Source: Sphingomonas oryzagri
GTDB taxonomy: Bacteria; Pseudomonadota; Alphaproteobacteria; Sphingomonadales; Sphingomonadaceae
Assembly (NCBI RefSeq): GCF_029906645.1
Contig: NZ_JARYGZ010000001.1
Span: 1,173,208 to 1,237,207 of the forward strand
DNA: 64,000 bases
Reading direction: 5' to 3'
Positions 62,005-64,000 of this stretch are shown here, piece after piece. How positions within the stretch are numbered: position 1 is the first letter of the stretch; every line of letters starts with the position of its first letter. A model generated the notes under the pieces. That model saw only the letters and a program-made list of their open reading frames with translations. It was not told where the DNA came from and ran no database searches. The translations under genes and the position numbers were made by a program.

Positions 62005-62290
62005 TCAAAGGCTTCGGCACCAAACCCCAATGGCGAAAAAATGATCCACGCACAGGCTCGCCGGACGTAACTTTGCAAGCCGGACACGCGGGATGCGGAT
62101 CTCGATGGCAAGTCCCTCGGGTCGCCAGTCCCGGCTGATGACACCATTCAGGCTCCGGAGAAATGTTGTCTCGAGACGTGTCCCGAGGCCTTCCCGTGAT
62201 GGCGTCCCGTATCCGCTTGCGACCTGCTCGAACCATTTCAGGCAAAGGTTCGCTTTGCGAGGCTTTCTCCATGAAACGGGAGAGTCTCAA
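62005..62290 (-). pseudogene. Remnant of an HWE histidine kinase C-terminus
   Basis: In the minus-strand frame with stop at 62005 there is a fragment of an HWE kinase ATPase domain: LCLKWFEQVASGYGTPSREG, GLGTRLETTFLRSLNG and DWRPEGLAIEIRIP, equal to the usual W-x-E-x-GGP..PxRxGFGxRLIE...DWxPEGL. There is no start codon and a stop lies upstream near 62290, so only the last 60-80 residues of the kinase survive. The fragment lies upstream of the bacteriophytochrome. Confidence 0.65.
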
Positions 62291-62370
62291 ACAGCAGTCG
62301 CTCTCTTGACCTTTGAGCGTAGAAGCCGCGCCGACTTTCGGCCTCTGGCGCGTTCGGTTAAGGTTATGAG

Positions 62371-62645
62371 ATGGATGAGGAAGATACCGTTCCGTTGACC
62401 GACGTAGCGACCCTGGCTGAGCCGGTGCGGCTCCAACTCCTCTTGAATGCCGTTCGAGACTACGCGATCTATCTGCTCGATCGGAACGGCTATGTTAGCA
62501 GCTGGAACACCGGCGCTGAGCGCTTTAAGGGCTATAAGGCCGCCGAGATCATCGGGCAGCATTTCTCGCGCTTTTATACCGATCAGGACCGCGAGGCAGG
62601 CCTACCGGCCAGAGCACTGCGCATCGCTGCTGAGGAGGGCACTCG
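62371..62645 (+). pseudogene. 5' fragment of a PAS-domain sensor kinase
   Basis: From ATG 62371 the protein starts with a PAS domain (RLQLLLNAVRDYAIYLLDRNG, VSSWNTGAERFKGYKAAEII, HFSRFYTDQDREAGLPARAL, IAAEEG) very close to the PAS in the hybrid kinase at 23930. After AAEEG (about 62640) it continues as RAFEQELRRDRGLAG, which is antisense to a KaiC-like gene. So the kinase is cut at about 62640 and the rest is lost. Confidence 0.75.
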
Positions 62646-62796
62646 CGCCTTCGAGCAGGAATTGCGTCGCGATCGTGGTCTTGCCGGTGCCCGGATTGCC
62701 CTCGAGCAGGAAGACGCGGCTGCGTGTCAGGCCCCCCGCGAGGACGGCGTCGAGCCCTTCGATGCCGATGGCGGCCTTGGGCGTTCGTTCGGCCAT
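62646..62796 (-). pseudogene. 5' fragment of a KaiC/RadA-like ATPase gene
   Basis: From ATG 62796 (AAGGAGCTTGA upstream) the product begins MAERTPKAAIGIEGLDAVLAGG and includes the Walker A motif LLEGNPGTGKTTIATQFLLEGA, the start of KaiC-family proteins. It stops being similar at about 62646, where it meets the antisense of the PAS fragment. Only about 50 residues are left, so it is non-functional. Confidence 0.8.
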
Positions 62797-62944
62797 TCAA
62801 GCTCCTTGATGAGTCCCGCCGGACGCTAATGGCATACACGGAGGCGGGCGCGCTGGGATTTCCCGGCTATCGCCCCGTCCTACCTCTTATGTATCGAGAA
62901 AGAAACCGAAACGGCGGAGGCGCGGGCACATTCCGGACGGCCGT

Positions 62945-64000
62945 CTATCGGCCACGAGACTGGCGGGCATCGCGCAGGACACGCGACAGTTCGTCCACCG
63001 AATACGGCTTGTGCAGCAGCGCGAAACCATGACGCGCGTCGTCGGCCAGCACGTGGCTGTAGCCGCTGGTGAGCACGACCGTCAGCGCCGGCCAGCGCTT
63101 GCCGACCTGCCGGCCGAGTTCGACGCCGTCCATCCCCGGCATGACGACGTCGGAGAAGACGATGTCGATCAGGTCATGCTCGTGCTCAAGAATGGCGATG
63201 GCCTCGCGGGCGTTGGCGGCGCGGCGGGTCGTGAAGCCGAGGTCGCCCAGGAGGTGCGAGGCGAACTCGCCGACCTGATCATTGTCCTCGACGATGAGGA
63301 TGCTGGCTTCGGCGGCGACGACCTGCTCGATCGGCAAGAGCGCGTCGGCGGCGTTCGGCGCCTTGGTGCGCGGCAGATAGAGGCTGAACGTCGTGCCCTC
63401 GCCAGGCTGGCTGTCGACGTCGATCTCGCCGCCGGATTGCTTGGTGAAACCGTAGACCTGGCTGAGCCCGAGACCCGTGCCCTTGCCGACCTCCTTTGTC
63501 GTATAGAATGGCTCGAAGATGCGCTCGAGCTGGTCGGCCGGCATGCCCGATCCGGTGTCGGACACGGAGACTTTCACGAAATCGCCCTTCGCCGCCGCAT
63601 GGCCGCGCCGCGCGGGGACCGCACCGGCCGCCTCGATCGCGATAGTGATGCGCCCCTCCCCATTCATGGCATCGCGGGCGTTCACCGCCATATTGACGAG
63701 GGCGGTTTCGAACTGGCTGGCATCGACCTCGACGAAGCAGGAGGCGCAGATCGGATCGACCACGAGATCGACGCGCGAACCGACGACGGTGCGCAGCATG
63801 TCCGCGACGGAGCCGACCTTCATCGCCGCGTTGAACACCTCCGGCTTGAGCGCCTGACGGCGCGCGAAGGCGAGCAGCTGGCTGGTCAGCTTGGCGGCCC
63901 GGTCGGCCGTCTCCGCAATCGCGTCGATATACTTCTTCTGCTTGTCGCGCGGCAGTTCGCGGCGCGACAGCAGCTCGGCGGACGACCGGATGATCGTCAG
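62945..64000 (-). CDS. Hybrid sensor histidine kinase, C-terminal part (5' end outside window)
   Basis: The frame is open from the right edge (64000) to the stop at 62945, about 351 residues. It contains the end of the HisKA domain (ADRAAKLTSQLLAFARRQALKPE; the H-box lies just outside), the HATPase (ALVNMAVNARDAMNGEGRI, YTTKEVGKGTGLGLSQVYGF) and a C-terminal receiver (SILIVEDNDQVGEF, phosphoacceptor in IVFSDVVMPGMDG, LLHKPYSVDEL). The structure is like that of the other hybrid kinases here. It lies upstream (same strand) of the KaiC-like remnant. Confidence 0.92.
   Translation of the reverse strand: MTIIRSSAELLSRRELPRDKQKKYIDAIAETADRAAKLTSQLLAFARRQALKPEVFNAAMKVGSVADMLRTVVGSRVDLVVDPICASCFVEVDASQFETALVNMAVNARDAMNGEGRITIAIEAAGAVPARRGHAAAKGDFVKVSVSDTGSGMPADQLERIFEPFYTTKEVGKGTGLGLSQVYGFTKQSGGEIDVDSQPGEGTTFSLYLPRTKAPNAADALLPIEQVVAAEASILIVEDNDQVGEFASHLLGDLGFTTRRAANAREAIAILEHEHDLIDIVFSDVVMPGMDGVELGRQVGKRWPALTVVLTSGYSHVLADDARHGFALLHKPYSVDELSRVLRDARQSRGR

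Noticed and set aside
1-64000. CRISPR array, tRNA, rRNA or insertion sequences
   Set aside because: No regularly spaced repeats, no tRNA or rRNA-like sequence and no transposase were seen. The only integrase-like gene is the solitary tyrosine recombinase.

Overview
The window reads as chromosomal DNA of a high-GC alphaproteobacterium, most likely a sphingomonad (Sphingomonas or a relative). The basis is inference from gene content: NodT-type outer-membrane efflux lipoproteins, several HWE/HisKA-type sensor kinases, a large autotransporter, many small general-stress proteins, and promoter-like sites matching the alphaproteobacterial EcfG consensus GGAAC-N16/17-nGTT. I saw no rRNA, tRNA, CRISPR array or recognisable insertion sequence.

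Layout. 1-3492: a drug-efflux operon (DHA2 MFS pump entering from the left edge, HlyD adaptor, NodT outer-membrane factor). 3667-17947: an accessory stress and redox region with DUF4142 and DUF202 proteins, a five-gene minus-strand operon (hydrolase, formaldehyde-dehydrogenase-like ADH, flavodoxin-like oxidoreductase, SDR, KGG-type small protein), a divergent catalase-like gene, ferritin-like protein plus deaminase, GST, DUF3309, DUF2231 plus sorbosone-dehydrogenase-like lipoprotein, an exonuclease-BRCT protein, an aldo/keto reductase, DedA and DUF488. 18233-23527: a GlxA-type regulator behind a DJ-1/PfpI lipoprotein gene broken by a perfect 176-bp tandem duplication, then an FAD protein, a frameshifted DUF1543 gene and a second KGG-type gene. 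23685-30731: CsbD-like protein, a large hybrid kinase, a probably truncated MgtC, several small stress proteins, a PfpI protein and an LLM oxidoreductase. 30945-33660: an OmpR/PhoQ-like two-component system divergent from a Pro/His-rich exported protein. 33713-35149: GST and a divergent WYL regulator with a perfect operator palindrome. 35287-41221: an apparent operon EAL - LysM lipoprotein - Ser/Thr kinase - T6SS-type FHA protein - PP2C phosphatase. 41459-46814: a solitary short tyrosine recombinase and a second efflux operon. 46890-53569: fasciclin protein, a 1549-residue autotransporter and a TIGR03032-like protein. 53621-64000: Crp/Fnr regulator and a cluster of sensor kinases (HWE kinase with response regulator, a PAS-GAF hybrid kinase, a bacteriophytochrome-HWE-REC protein, a partial hybrid kinase at the right edge) mixed with gene remnants.

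How it works together (inference). Much of the left half looks like a general-stress and detoxification regulon. Five candidate EcfG promoters precede the hydrolase operon, the catalase-like gene, the aldo/keto reductase, the CsbD-like gene and a PfpI gene. The right end is rich in light and stress sensor kinases, a class that commonly feeds this response in alphaproteobacteria.

The most notable signals are: recurrent gene breakage (a 176-bp frameshifting duplication, a 1-nt frameshift, and remnants of an esterase, an HWE kinase, a PAS kinase and a KaiC-like ATPase, the last two joined head-on by one apparent deletion); an orphan T6SS-like phospho-signalling module coupled to an EAL protein; and a perfect hairpin that buries the ribosome-binding site of the gene after the autotransporter.
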